A DNA stretch of 64,000 nt, taken from contig NC_053392.1 of assembly GCF_905171765.1 (NCBI RefSeq), forward strand, positions 449,164,722 through 449,228,721, in the 5' to 3' direction. Position 1 is the stretch's first letter. The number at the start of each line of letters is the position of its first letter. The notes below the pieces were generated by a model, which was not told where the DNA came from, searched no databases, and saw only the letters and a program-made list of their open reading frames with translations. Of this stretch, positions 1 to 8,096 are shown piece by piece. The stretch is from Bufo bufo. Lineage: Eukaryota; Chordata; Amphibia; Anura; Bufonidae. A program made the translations under genes and the position numbers.

Positions 1-1223
1 CTGCCGTCTATTGCCTCAAGAGCCAGTGGGGAACCTCGAGCCTGCAGAGGAATGGAATTGGCGGCAGCGAACACACTATCAATGAACAAACCACCAGCAC
101 CAGAGTCCACCAACGCCTGGGTCGTCACCGAGCCCCCGACCCAGGAGAGGACAACAGTGATCAGTGGTTTGTCAACACGGGAAACCGGGGACGAGGAGAC
201 TCCACCCAAGATCTGCCCCCGACAGGATCTCAGGGTACGATTGTTTCCCGGACGGTTCGGACATGCCAACCGAAAATGCCCACCGAGACCACAGTACATG
301 CATCGGCCCTCGCGTCTCCGGAGTGCCCTCTCCCCCTCGGACAGGCGAGCAAACCCCAGCTGCATGGGTTCACCCCCAGACAAGTCATCCCCAGGAGGCG
401 TGGGAGGAGAGGGAGGCACGGGTGGGACAGCAAACGTAGGCACCAATCTGTTAGAAGACCTCCGCAGGTTCTCCTTAAAGGAAGGTCTCTCCCTGAGTCT
501 GGTGTCAATCAAAATCAGGAACGAAATAAGAGACTCGAGCTCAACTGGTAGGTCCTTAGCTGCAACCTCATCCTTCAAGGCATCCGAGAGACCATGAGAG
601 AAAGCAGCGACCAGAGCCTCATTATTCCAGCCCACCTCTGCTGCCAGGGTACGAAACTCAATGGCGTATTCAGCTACGGATCGTGAACCCTGTCTGATGG
701 ACATAAGGAGCTTCGCAGCAGAGGCAGCACGAGCCGGCACATCGAATACCTTCCGAAGAGAAGCAACAAAACCGGAAAACTCGGCAACCACCGGATTGTT
801 GTTCTCCCATAAAGGGCTGGCCCAGGCCAAGGCCTTGTCCGAGAGCAGCGAGATCAAGAAGCCCACCTTTGATCTCTCAGTAGGAAAGGCATGTGGCAGC
901 AACTCGAAATAAATGCCCACCTGGTTAAGGAAACCTCGGCACTGAGTTGGCTCTCCCCCAAAGCGCTGTGGAAGAGGGGCAGAACCGATCATACCCCGAC
1001 ACACCGCAGGCGCAACAACAGGTGTCGGGGTAGACTCTGGCGCAACAACCGGAGCGGCAGTAGGAGCGAGCCCAGGAGCGACAACCGACCCATCGGCAAC
1101 GGGAGCGAAATGAGCCGTGCGTTCAAGCAGGGTTTGCAACGCCACAGCGAACCGACCCAACAGGTGATCCTGCTGATCAAGTCTGGCAACCAGCGTGGAT
1201 GGCCCTGTACCGTCAGAATTCAT
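1..1223 (-). CDS. Gag-protease of Gypsy-D, partial
   Basis: Minus-strand frame starting at the ATG at 1223-1221 (MNSDGTGPS) and open for about 407 codons to the window edge. The start, the zinc knuckle and the protease site share one frame. The order is a Pro/Ala-rich linker, a retrotransposon gag region (residues about 90-260, including RSVAEYAIEFRTLAAEVGW), a CCHC knuckle CMYCGLGGHFRLAC near residue 310, and the aspartic protease site ALVDSGAGGLFID near residue 370. Gag would form the capsid and the protease would process the polyprotein; reverse transcriptase would follow beyond the edge. No stop or frameshift was found, unlike Gypsy-A, B and C, so this copy may be young. Plus-strand frames here are shadows. 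Confidence 0.87.
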   Translation of the reverse strand, partial: MNSDGTGPSTLVARLDQQDHLLGRFAVALQTLLERTAHFAPVADGSVVAPGLAPTAAPVVAPESTPTPVVAPAVCRGMIGSAPLPQRFGGEPTQCRGFLNQVGIYFELLPHAFPTERSKVGFLISLLSDKALAWASPLWENNNPVVAEFSGFVASLRKVFDVPARAASAAKLLMSIRQGSRSVAEYAIEFRTLAAEVGWNNEALVAAFSHGLSDALKDEVAAKDLPVELESLISFLILIDTRLRERPSFKENLRRSSNRLVPTFAVPPVPPSPPTPPGDDLSGGEPMQLGFARLSEGERALRRREGRCMYCGLGGHFRLACPNRPGNNRTLRSCRGQILGGVSSSPVSRVDKPLITVVLSWVGGSVTTQALVDSGAGGLFIDSVFAAANSIPLQARGSPLALEAIDG

Positions 1224-1236
1224 GGCTTGGTCCTAA

Positions 1237-1702
1237 TGTCACGGAACCATGAACCAGACGTACAACAAGAGATAAATGAAAATAAGAAGGCTTTATTGAA
1301 AACGGATGGTGAAACCGAGCAGAGTCTTTGCGAAGCCAGAGGTCAGGAACCAGAAGGGTAGTCAGACGAAGCCAGGATCAGGAACCAGCAGGGTAGTCAG
1401 ACGAAGCCAGGATCAGGAACCAGCAGGGTAGTCAGACGAAGCCAGGATCAGGAACCAGCAGGGTAGTCAGACGAAGCCAGGATCAGGAACCAGAAGCAGC
1501 AGCAGTCTTAGAAGCATGTGAACACAAGAGGACCAAGCAAGGAACTGAAGCCACAGACCTCCTATATATATGAGCTAGGCATCCAGCTCCTCCCAGGGGA
1601 AGGAGGAGCCGCAGGGTGGAAGGCTACAAGAAACCCAGACCCCAAGATGGCCGCCAGCACATGTCAAACGAAGGAGAGCAGCAAGCAGGTAAGACCATGA
1701 CA
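1237..1702 (-). repeat. Gypsy-D 5' LTR
   Basis: On the minus strand it begins TGTCATGGTC and ends CCGTGACA, so the termini form a short TGTCA/TGACA inverted repeat. It has a TATA-like run (minus strand of 1565-1572), AATAAA near the end, and a 35-bp tandem array. Length is 466 bp. The boundary at 1702/1703 is fixed by the disrupted Tc1-like sequence. Confidence 0.8.
1326..1500. repeat. 35-bp tandem repeat inside the LTR
   Basis: The word gtcagacgaagccaggatca recurs at 1361, 1396, 1431 and 1466, an exact 35-bp period, with a degenerate unit before. It lies downstream of the TATA-like box on the minus strand, so it would be in the transcript leader or R/U5 region. Confidence 0.9.
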
Positions 1703-2205
1703 CAAATGTGAGATTTACAAGGAGGGAAAACAGTACACCTCTCTGAACAGTGTCTGGGAGGCTGTGGTTGCTGCTGCACGCAATGTTGATGGTGAACAGA
1801 TCAAAACACTGACAGAATCCATGGATGGCAGGCTTTTGAGTGTCCTTGCAAAGAAAGGTGGCTATATTGGTCACTGATTTGTTTTTGTTTTGTTTTTGAA
1901 TGTCAGAAATGTATATTTGTGAATGTTGAGATGTTATATTGGTTTCACTGGTAAAAATAAATAATTGAAATGGGTATATATTTGTTTTTTGTTAAGTTGC
2001 CTAATAATTATGCACAGTAATAGTCACCTGAACACACAGATATCCCCCTAAAATAGCTAAAACTAAAAACAAACTAAAAACTACTTCCAAAAATATTCAG
2101 CTTTGATATTAATGAGTTTTTTGGGTTCATTGAGAACATGGTTGTTGTTCAATAATAAAATTAATCCTCAAAAATACAACTTGCCTAATAATTCTGCACT
2201 CCCTG
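1703..2205 (+). mobile_element. DD37E Tc1-like element, 3' fragment
   Basis: Near-identical to the minus-strand end of the complete element at 33892-35454. Positions 1703-1877 encode the last ~58 residues of the transposase (ending in LLSVLAKKGGYIGH and TGA). The internal and terminal copies of the TGCCTAATAATTNTGCAC repeat follow, and the element stops at 2205 with a TA dinucleotide at 2206-2207. The upstream part was separated by the Gypsy-D insertion. It lacks the DDE residues and is not functional alone. Confidence 0.88.
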
Positions 2206-2207
2206 TA

Positions 2208-4680
2208 TGTTCTAAAGCCCTTTTGTTGTCTCGTATTAGTTGAAAAAGACAAAATATATTTGCCGGTCAGTGGTGCAGTTATCTGTTTTAAAGCCTTTTG
2301 TGACGTGTATTAGTGGAAAGAAATAAGGGCCTATTTGCCGTTCAACGGTGCAGTTATATGTTCTAAAGCCCTTTTTGGCATATATTAGTGGTAAAAAAAG
2401 GGCTTACTAGTCGGTGTGTGCTGAAGTGAGAAAATTACAGAGTTTTTGGGGTGTTTTAATTTCCTTTTTATTTATTTATTTGATCTAACAGTATGTTGGA
2501 CACAGAAGTGCCAGGCCCTGCACAGGGGAGTGGCAGAGGCCTAAATGTTTCTGGCGTAGGCAGAGATCGCAGCAGAGTAAGGGGGCGTCGCAGCAGGGTC
2601 ACTTCGATAGCTCCCAGTGTCAGCTACCGGTCGTGTCGTATCCAGCAACCCAGCGGTTCTTGAATGGTTGAAACGACCCCTAGTTGGCATGGCCCGGGAG
2701 CAGGCCCTGTGCCCTAACTTGTCCTCAACCTGCCTCTGTCCTTTTATGTTCCCTCAGCCAGAGAAGTATTGTATGCTGTGGGCTCAGCTCCACTATACAG
2801 TGAGGACAAACTACTAAAAGGCAGTTAGCAGCTACTGGCAAGCCAAGATGTGGAGCAGACATCCGCCGCTTCCTCCACTAGGCAGACGAGTAGTAATGAG
2901 GAGAGTGGCGTGGGAGCTGGTGTTGTGAGCAGTCAGGCTCCTGACCCAGAGAGGGTTGAGAGGACATCAGTGACATGCAGACAGTACTCGATGATGATGA
3001 TGATGTAGCTGATCGCACTTGGGAGCCAGGTGACGAAGGAGCTTCATTTTTTCTTTTTCTTTTTTCTTTATATAATAATGTAATATTATAAAAGCTGGTG
3101 TCTCCATGATAAATCTGCAGTGTGGGGGCCCCATTTGGCTTCTACAAACTTTCAAAATAATTCTTCAGCGGGGCGAATAGATGCTGAATGACTGGGATGC
3201 TCCATGACCTTCCCAGGAACTTCTGTCGAGAGCGGCGGTTCATTTCTGAGACGTCTGTATAGTGCGGGGGGAACCCTGTCCATCTCCGTGCACCGTAGGA
3301 TGTTCTCTTTCACATCCATGATGACTGGGAACTTGTGATGTTTTTCCTGAAGAAGAGACCAGGGGCTGGTAGTTATGGTTTGAATCTTGATGAACTTTGC
3401 TACTCTTCCGGGCTCCAAGCAATCTTGAAGCTTTGTCTTCTCATTGTCTGTAGCTACTAGAGGCCTGTTCATGCCAGACAGGTTCCCCCAGAAGTATCTG
3501 GCTGGATGAGCAGCTGATACCGCACTTGCATCAATCTTGACAGGATTCATCTCCAGGTAGAAAGAAATTGTTTTTTGGAATGCTTTTTCCATCGCAACTA
3601 CGTTCTCGAATAACCAGAAGACTGGCCGATTATTTCCTGTTTTAGGCAACACTTTATTGAGTAATCGTAGAAAGTCAAAAAACTGTTGTCCACTGCCCAC
3701 ATAAAGGCTTTTCTGGTGCTGGTTAACCAGGGATAAGTCATTACAAAGACTGCCGTCAATTATCAGATCGAATTGTCCCCATTCTTCAATCTGTTTCCTG
3801 GTTATATTCTGTATGTCGCCCATGTATACAATCTGCCCTGGATGGCGTACCAGTCCTATCGTGATGGCGGTCTGCACACACTTCTGATGCCATATGTTTT
3901 TCAATGTTGATTCTAAGCTTTTTGAGAATCCTGTCTGTCCTTTCCAAAACAACCGGCACACTCCTGAAATACTCTGTGCTGCTGGGGACTCTGCTCTTTT
4001 CACCTTGTAACTCTTAGTCCACAATCTTCAACAAGATCAGCACGGAGGAGCGACGTAGCAAACCTACGTAGCAAACCTACGTCATCACATCTTCACCCCC
4101 TCTGACGAAGGGGCTTCATCATCGGGAGAAGAGGGGGGCAGCTTGCCCGTGAGGCAGCGGCGGAGCCAGCAAGTCGCTAGCGTGGCAGCAGTGGGAGGTC
4201 GTTAGTCAAACGTGGCCAGTTGACACCACTGTGTCACGTCGTTGGTCCTCCCACAATGTCCGCCTCTGCCTCCTCATCCTCCACCGTGTCCTCAGCCTCC
4301 ACTGCAGGGACAATTCACAGTGCCTCTCCAGCATACCACATGTGCAGGGCATGGCGGTGTCACGCTGTTCTGCACCTCGTTTGCTCCACAGACAGGATCC
4401 ATTTTGTGGGGGTCATTGTTCTGACTGATCAGAGGAAGGGCAAAATAATCAGTGACGTCAACATAAACTTACTGCTGACACCCTCTCCACTCTGTCGGGT
4501 GGCTCTACTTGTATAAGTATTTAATATAACAGGTTCTGTAGACATTTATGTGGAATCAGCTGACAATGTAAAAAGGGTGTGCTTCTTCTTGGCGCTAATA
4601 TCATCCTGTAAGGCTGAGTTCATACTTGAGTTATTTGGTCAGTTTTGGCCCCATGACTGCCCAAATAAGTGAAGTGTGCA
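2208..4680 (+). pseudogene. hAT remnant (N-terminal region), split by a retrocopy
   Basis: Positions 2208-2440 hold about three degenerate tandem units containing ggtgcagttatatgttctaaagccc, like the subterminal repeats of hAT elements. From 2493 an Arg/Gly-rich N-terminus is recognisable (MLDTEVPGPAQGSGRG), followed in another frame by NPAVLEWLKRP, which resembles DAPELVEWLTQ in the hAT at 6395-10503. The low-complexity acidic stretch near 2985-3047 resumes at 4103 after the DNMT3 retrocopy. Stops and frameshifts abound. No DDE core is recognised, so only the front of the element is called. Beyond about 4460 I see nothing coding. Confidence 0.5.
3048..4102 (-). pseudogene. DNMT3: Processed pseudogene of a DNMT3-family DNA methyltransferase
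   Basis: On the minus strand, about 290 uninterrupted codons match the C-terminal catalytic domain of DNMT3A/3B: GLVRHPGQIVYMGDIQNIT, EEWGQFDLIIDGSLCND (motif IV), WLFENVVAM (motif VI, ENV), ARYFWGNLSGMNRP and [21 protein letters not shown] frameshift near 3270 then moves the tail to another frame that still reads [16 protein letters not shown] and [14 protein letters not shown]3 enzymes methylate CpG cytosines in the nucleus through the catalytic Cys of the PCN motif. Here the Cys remains, but the preceding Pro is Leu and an upstream Gly is Asp. There are no introns, an A-rich tail sits at 3048-3072 (minus-strand 3' end), and 17-bp direct repeats flank it (3031-3047 and 4103-4119, one mismatch). 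These are the marks of LINE-mediated retrotransposition. The N-terminal PWWP and ADD domains are missing, so it is 5' truncated and non-functional. Which DNMT3 paralogue was the source is not resolved. Confidence 0.87.
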
Positions 4681-4684
4681 GTGA

Positions 4685-5390
4685 TTCTAAGGCCCCTTTC
4701 ACACGGGCGTCATGGATTTTGTCATATACATTGCGGGTGCATTGCGTGAAACCCGCGCAAGTGCGCAGCAAATTTCAGTCAGTTTTGTCTGCGATTGTGT
4801 TGTTCAGTTTTTTCCAAGTGCAAAGCGTTTTAATGAGTTTTGCACACGCCTGATTAAAAAACGAATGTGGTACCCAGACCCAAACCTGGACCTCTTTACT
4901 GAAGTTCGGGTTTGGGTTTGATGTTCTGTAGATTTTTATTAGTTTCCATTATAACATGTTAAATGGAAAATAATAGCATTCTTTAATACAGAATGCTAAG
5001 TAAAATGTCCCTTGAGGGTTAAAATATAATAAAAAAATTACTCGCCTCATCCACTTGATCCACTTCTTGCAGGACCTGCAAAAGGATCTGCGCTGACGTC
5101 ATCGCGCTCACCACATGTTGAACGTGGTGACATCAGTGCAGGTCCTGCTGAATGAAGATAGAAGGATCTGGCTGCTGTCTGGCTGGCGGGGACCTTTGAC
5201 AGATGGGATCCTCTGTTCCATTGGTAGGCCTCCCTCTTCAGTTGGAGAACAAAATGGCAAATTGGCCACTATGTTTTTTTTTTTTTTTTTTCATTACAGT
5301 GTATGGAATAAGTACATTTATATTTAAATTGTGTGGGAGTTTTGGGTCACAGCAGTGCAGATGATCATTATTTATTTTATTTATTTATTT
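4685..5390. repeat. Dispersed MITE-like repeat with an imperfect palindrome
   Basis: Starts with ggcccctttcacacgggcgt, a type of terminus repeated in related form at 5391 and 63719. A foldback of gcaggacctgc ... gcaggtcctgc lies at about 5068-5150, around tgacgtcatcgcgctcacca. A similar foldback occurs inside the hAT-like element at 60100-60240. There is an oligo-T run at 5274-5290. No coding sequence seen. Confidence 0.45.
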
Positions 5391-5890
5391 TAAGGTACTT
5401 TCACACTTGCGTTAAAGTTTTCTGGTATTGAGTTCCATCACAGGGGGCTCAATACCAGAAAAAAATGCTTCAGTTTTATCCTAAAGCATTCTGTTTAGTA
5501 TGCATCAGGATGTCTTCAGTTCAGTCACTCCGCTGCTGGCAGTAAACTTTCTCCCTCCTCTCATATAAGAGAGGAGGGAGAAAGCCTCCGGTGCAGTGAT
5601 CGGGTCCCCCAGCTTCCCCATAAGAGAAAGCTGAGTCCCGATCCTCACTCCCACCCCCTGCCCTCAAGAAAGATGGCGGCGGCGGCTCAGCACATGCGCA
5701 CACTAAAAGCCGTCCGCCACCACACCTGCAAAGGTCTCTCTCCTCTGGAGAGGAAAGAGAGATCTCAATTATGCCCTGATCGGATCCCCCTGCACCCCCA
5801 TCAATATGGCCCCCAGATATGTTAATAAAGTTCCAGGGCCACCCCCCCATATAATAATAATAAAAAACATGCGCACTGGTTACTGTGCTG
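5391..5890. repeat. Dispersed repeat with a perfect hairpin
   Basis: Begins aggtactttcacacttgcgtt. Contains the hairpin ctttctccctcctct / agaggagggagaaag at about 5549-5585 and a second short hairpin, ctctctcctct / agaggaaagagag, near 5735-5762. G+C-rich in the middle. Likely a non-autonomous DNA element. No gene seen. Confidence 0.4.
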
Positions 5891-6230
5891 AAGATCAAGT
5901 GATTATGTAGCTGGCTGGAGGTATATTAGGCGGTCGAAGGATATCAATTTTACTGCAGGCCAGTGGACTACAGGCCCCAAAAATTATTCATTCACCGGAC
6001 AGAAAACATCAAGTGATTATGTAGCTGGAGGTACATTAGGCGGTCACCGTATAACAATTTTACTGTTGGCCAGTTATATTACAGGCCCCAAAAATGATCC
6101 ATTCAACGTACATAAAAGATCAAGTGATTATGTGGCTGGATGTATATTAGACGGTCATTGGATATCAATATTACTGCAGGCCAGTACAAATACATGTCAA
6201 ACACATATATTTAAAAGAACTAAAAATATA
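5891..6230. repeat. Three ~112-bp tandem units, 3' flank of the hAT-1 remnant
   Basis: Units begin near 5893, 6006 and 6116 with atcaagtgattatgt(a/g)gctgg and share ttaggcggtca and caggccccaaaaat. They lie downstream of the minus-strand transposase stop at 6395, where hAT elements often carry subterminal repeats that bind transposase. The rest of 6230-6394 holds nothing I recognise. Confidence 0.6.
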
Positions 6231-6693
6231 AAATTGGATTCAAAACATGTCTAACGAAATCCCCCCTCTTGAAAAAAAAAAAAATGATGATAGTTGAAAT
6301 TTGATAACACGTGGTCGTCACAGGTATTGAATTTCTCCATGGCCCCAAACATTAGGCATTCAACGGCCAGAAAAGGCCTTTTATGCTGCTGTATTTACAT
6401 AAGACAGGGACCATTATTCGTTCTGGGTGGTGGCGGATATGTGTGGGCTGGCATGAGGAAATTCAATTGAACGTGGTCATCAAAGGTGTTGAATTCCTCC
6501 GAGATCCATGCCTCTTTAATTTTTAGAAATATGAGGTAGTCCACACTGTCGTGAGCTAGGCGAGTGCGCTTATCGGTCAGGATCCTCCCTGCTGCGCTGA
6601 ACGTCCTTTCGGATAGGACACTCGACGAGGGGAAGCCCAGAGTTAAATGGAAAATTGTGCCAGCTCAGGCCACAGGTCAAGCCTACACACCCA

Positions 6694-7055
6694 TTCACAG
6701 TAAAAAAGTCACTAGTATACGTTGTGGGAAGATCACAGAAGCAAGATCACAGAAGCAAGTAAATCAAGAAAGTAGAAAACCACGCTGCTTGATACACCTC
6801 CTCCCTTCTTGGTATGGATTACAAAAGGCACGGGGAAAGATCTGCAATGGGTATATCCGAGGATACCTCCTCTCTCCAAAACACTCCTGTGGGGAATTAA
6901 AGGTCGCAACAATAGTGAAGCCCAGACTGCCACCGTCACGTGCAAAGATTTATTGTACTTACAACAGTATCTCTGATAAAACGCATAAAACAATGGTATG
7001 CACACTTCGGTATCGCCCGACCCGGGTTTCGCTGTCAAGCTTCGTCAGGAGCGAA
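6694..7055 (-). mobile_element. Short PLE-like fragment with hammerhead motif (PLE-D)
   Basis: A 362-bp insertion within the hAT-1 C-terminus, flanked by 12-bp direct repeats cct(a/g)cacaccca at 6682-6693 and 7056-7067. Removing it rejoins the hAT frame (DYWVCR then LDLWPEL). Its minus-strand 5' end is the hammerhead-like motif at 7054-7013. No RT or endonuclease is present. The assignment to Penelope rests on the ribozyme type and the target duplication length. Confidence 0.6.
7013..7054 (-). ncRNA. Hammerhead ribozyme-like motif
   Basis: Minus strand, in order: stem I strand UCGCUC (7054-7049), core CUGACGA (7048-7042), stem II GCU/AGC with a UGAC loop, GAAA (7030-7027), a very short stem III, cleavage triplet GUC (7021-7019), stem I partner GGGCGA (7018-7013). 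Stem I is 6 bp including one G-U pair. The caveat is an unpaired A next to the core where stem II begins (A opposite C). The minimal stem III is typical of PLE hammerheads. Confidence 0.62.
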
Positions 7056-7185
7056 CCTGCACACCCAATAGTCAAGGGGTTCCTCGCTTCTCAGAGCATC
7101 CACATCGGCCGTTAACCCGATGTAGTCGGAGGGAGGATCTGGAGGGCGGCTGTCGATGGGTTGTCTGCAAGAATGATCTCATATA

Positions 7186-8096
7186 CAGAACAGACCAAAA
7201 GTTTGGACACACCTTCTCATTCAAAGAGTTTTCTTTATTTTCATGACTATGAAGGCATCAAAACTATGAATTCACACATGTGGAATTATATACATAACAA
7301 ACAAGTGTGAAACAACTGAAAATATGTCATATTCTAGGTTCTTCAAAGTAGCCACCTTTTGCTTTGATTACTGCTTTGCACTCTTGGCATTCTCTTGATG
7401 AGCTTCAAGAGGTAGTCCCCTGAAATGGTTTTCACTTCACAGGTGTGCCCTGTCAGGTTTAATAAGTGGGATTTCTTGCCTTATAAATGGGGTTGGGACC
7501 ATCAGTTGCGTTGAGGAGAAGTCAGGTGGATACATAGCTGATAGTCCTACTGAATAGACTGTTAGAATTGGTATTATGGCAAGAAAAAAGCAGCTAAGTA
7601 AAGAAAAACGAGTGGCCATCATTACTTTAAAAGGTCAGTCAGTCAGCCGAAAAATTGGGAAAGCTTTGAAAGTAAGGGCTATTTGACCATGAAGGAGAGT
7701 GATGGGGTGCTGTGCCAGATAACCTGGCCTCCACAGTCACCGGACCTGAACCTAATCGAGATGGTTTGGGGTGAGCTGGACCGCAGAGTGAAGGCAAAAG
7801 GGCCAACAAGTGCTAAGCATCTCTGGGAACTCCTTCAAGACTGTTGGAAGACCATTTCAGGGGACTACCTCTTGAAGCTCATCAAGAGAATGCCAAGAGT
7901 GTGCAAAGCAGTAATCAAAGCAAAAGGTGGCTACTTTGAAGAACCTAGAATATGACATATTTTCAGTTGTTTCACATTTGTTTGTTATGTATATAATTCC
8001 ACATGTGTTAATTCATAGTTTTGATGCCTTCATAGTCATGAAAATAAAGAAAACTCATTGAATGAGAAGGTGTGTCCAAACTTTTGGTCTGTACTG
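7186..8096 (+). mobile_element. Tc1-like internal-deletion derivative with ~245-bp inverted repeats
   Basis: Flanked by TA (7184-7185 and 8097-8098). The ends read cagaacagaccaaaagtttgg and, on the other strand, CAGTACAGACCAAAAGTTTGG. The left 7186-7434 is the reverse complement of about 7850-8096, so the C-terminal coding region is part of the inverted repeat. It inserted into the hAT-1 remnant. Confidence 0.9.
7576..7955 (+). pseudogene. Tc1 transposase with internal deletion
   Basis: The N-terminus MARKKQLSKEKRVAIITLKG begins at the ATG at 7576 and breaks off within about 35 codons. The sequence resumes in a different frame with ITWPPQSPDLNLIEMVWGEL and ends GGYFEEPRI, stop at 7953. The catalytic Glu region is present, but the helix-turn-helix remainder and both catalytic Asp regions are deleted. 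It cannot make transposase but keeps both ends, so it could have been mobilised in trans. Confidence 0.85.

Larger units (their letters stand above)
1..1702 (-). mobile_element. Gypsy-D, Ty3/gypsy LTR retrotransposon, 5' part
   Basis: Read on the minus strand: 5' LTR, a very short leader of 13 nt, then an open gag-protease frame that leaves the window at position 1. The LTR abuts position 1703, where a DD37E Tc1-like copy resumes at a point internal to that transposon; comparison with the complete copy at 33892-35454 shows the LTR boundary exactly. The element therefore inserted into the Tc1-like copy, whose other half must lie left of the window. Confidence 0.88.

Noticed and set aside
52..1361. 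Plus-strand open frames of up to 181 codons
   Set aside because: Shadows of the minus-strand Gypsy-D gag-protease frame, which contains the zinc knuckle and the protease motif.
3152..4024. A functional DNMT3 gene
   Set aside because: No introns or N-terminal domains, altered PCN motif, C-terminal frameshift, A-rich tail and target duplications.
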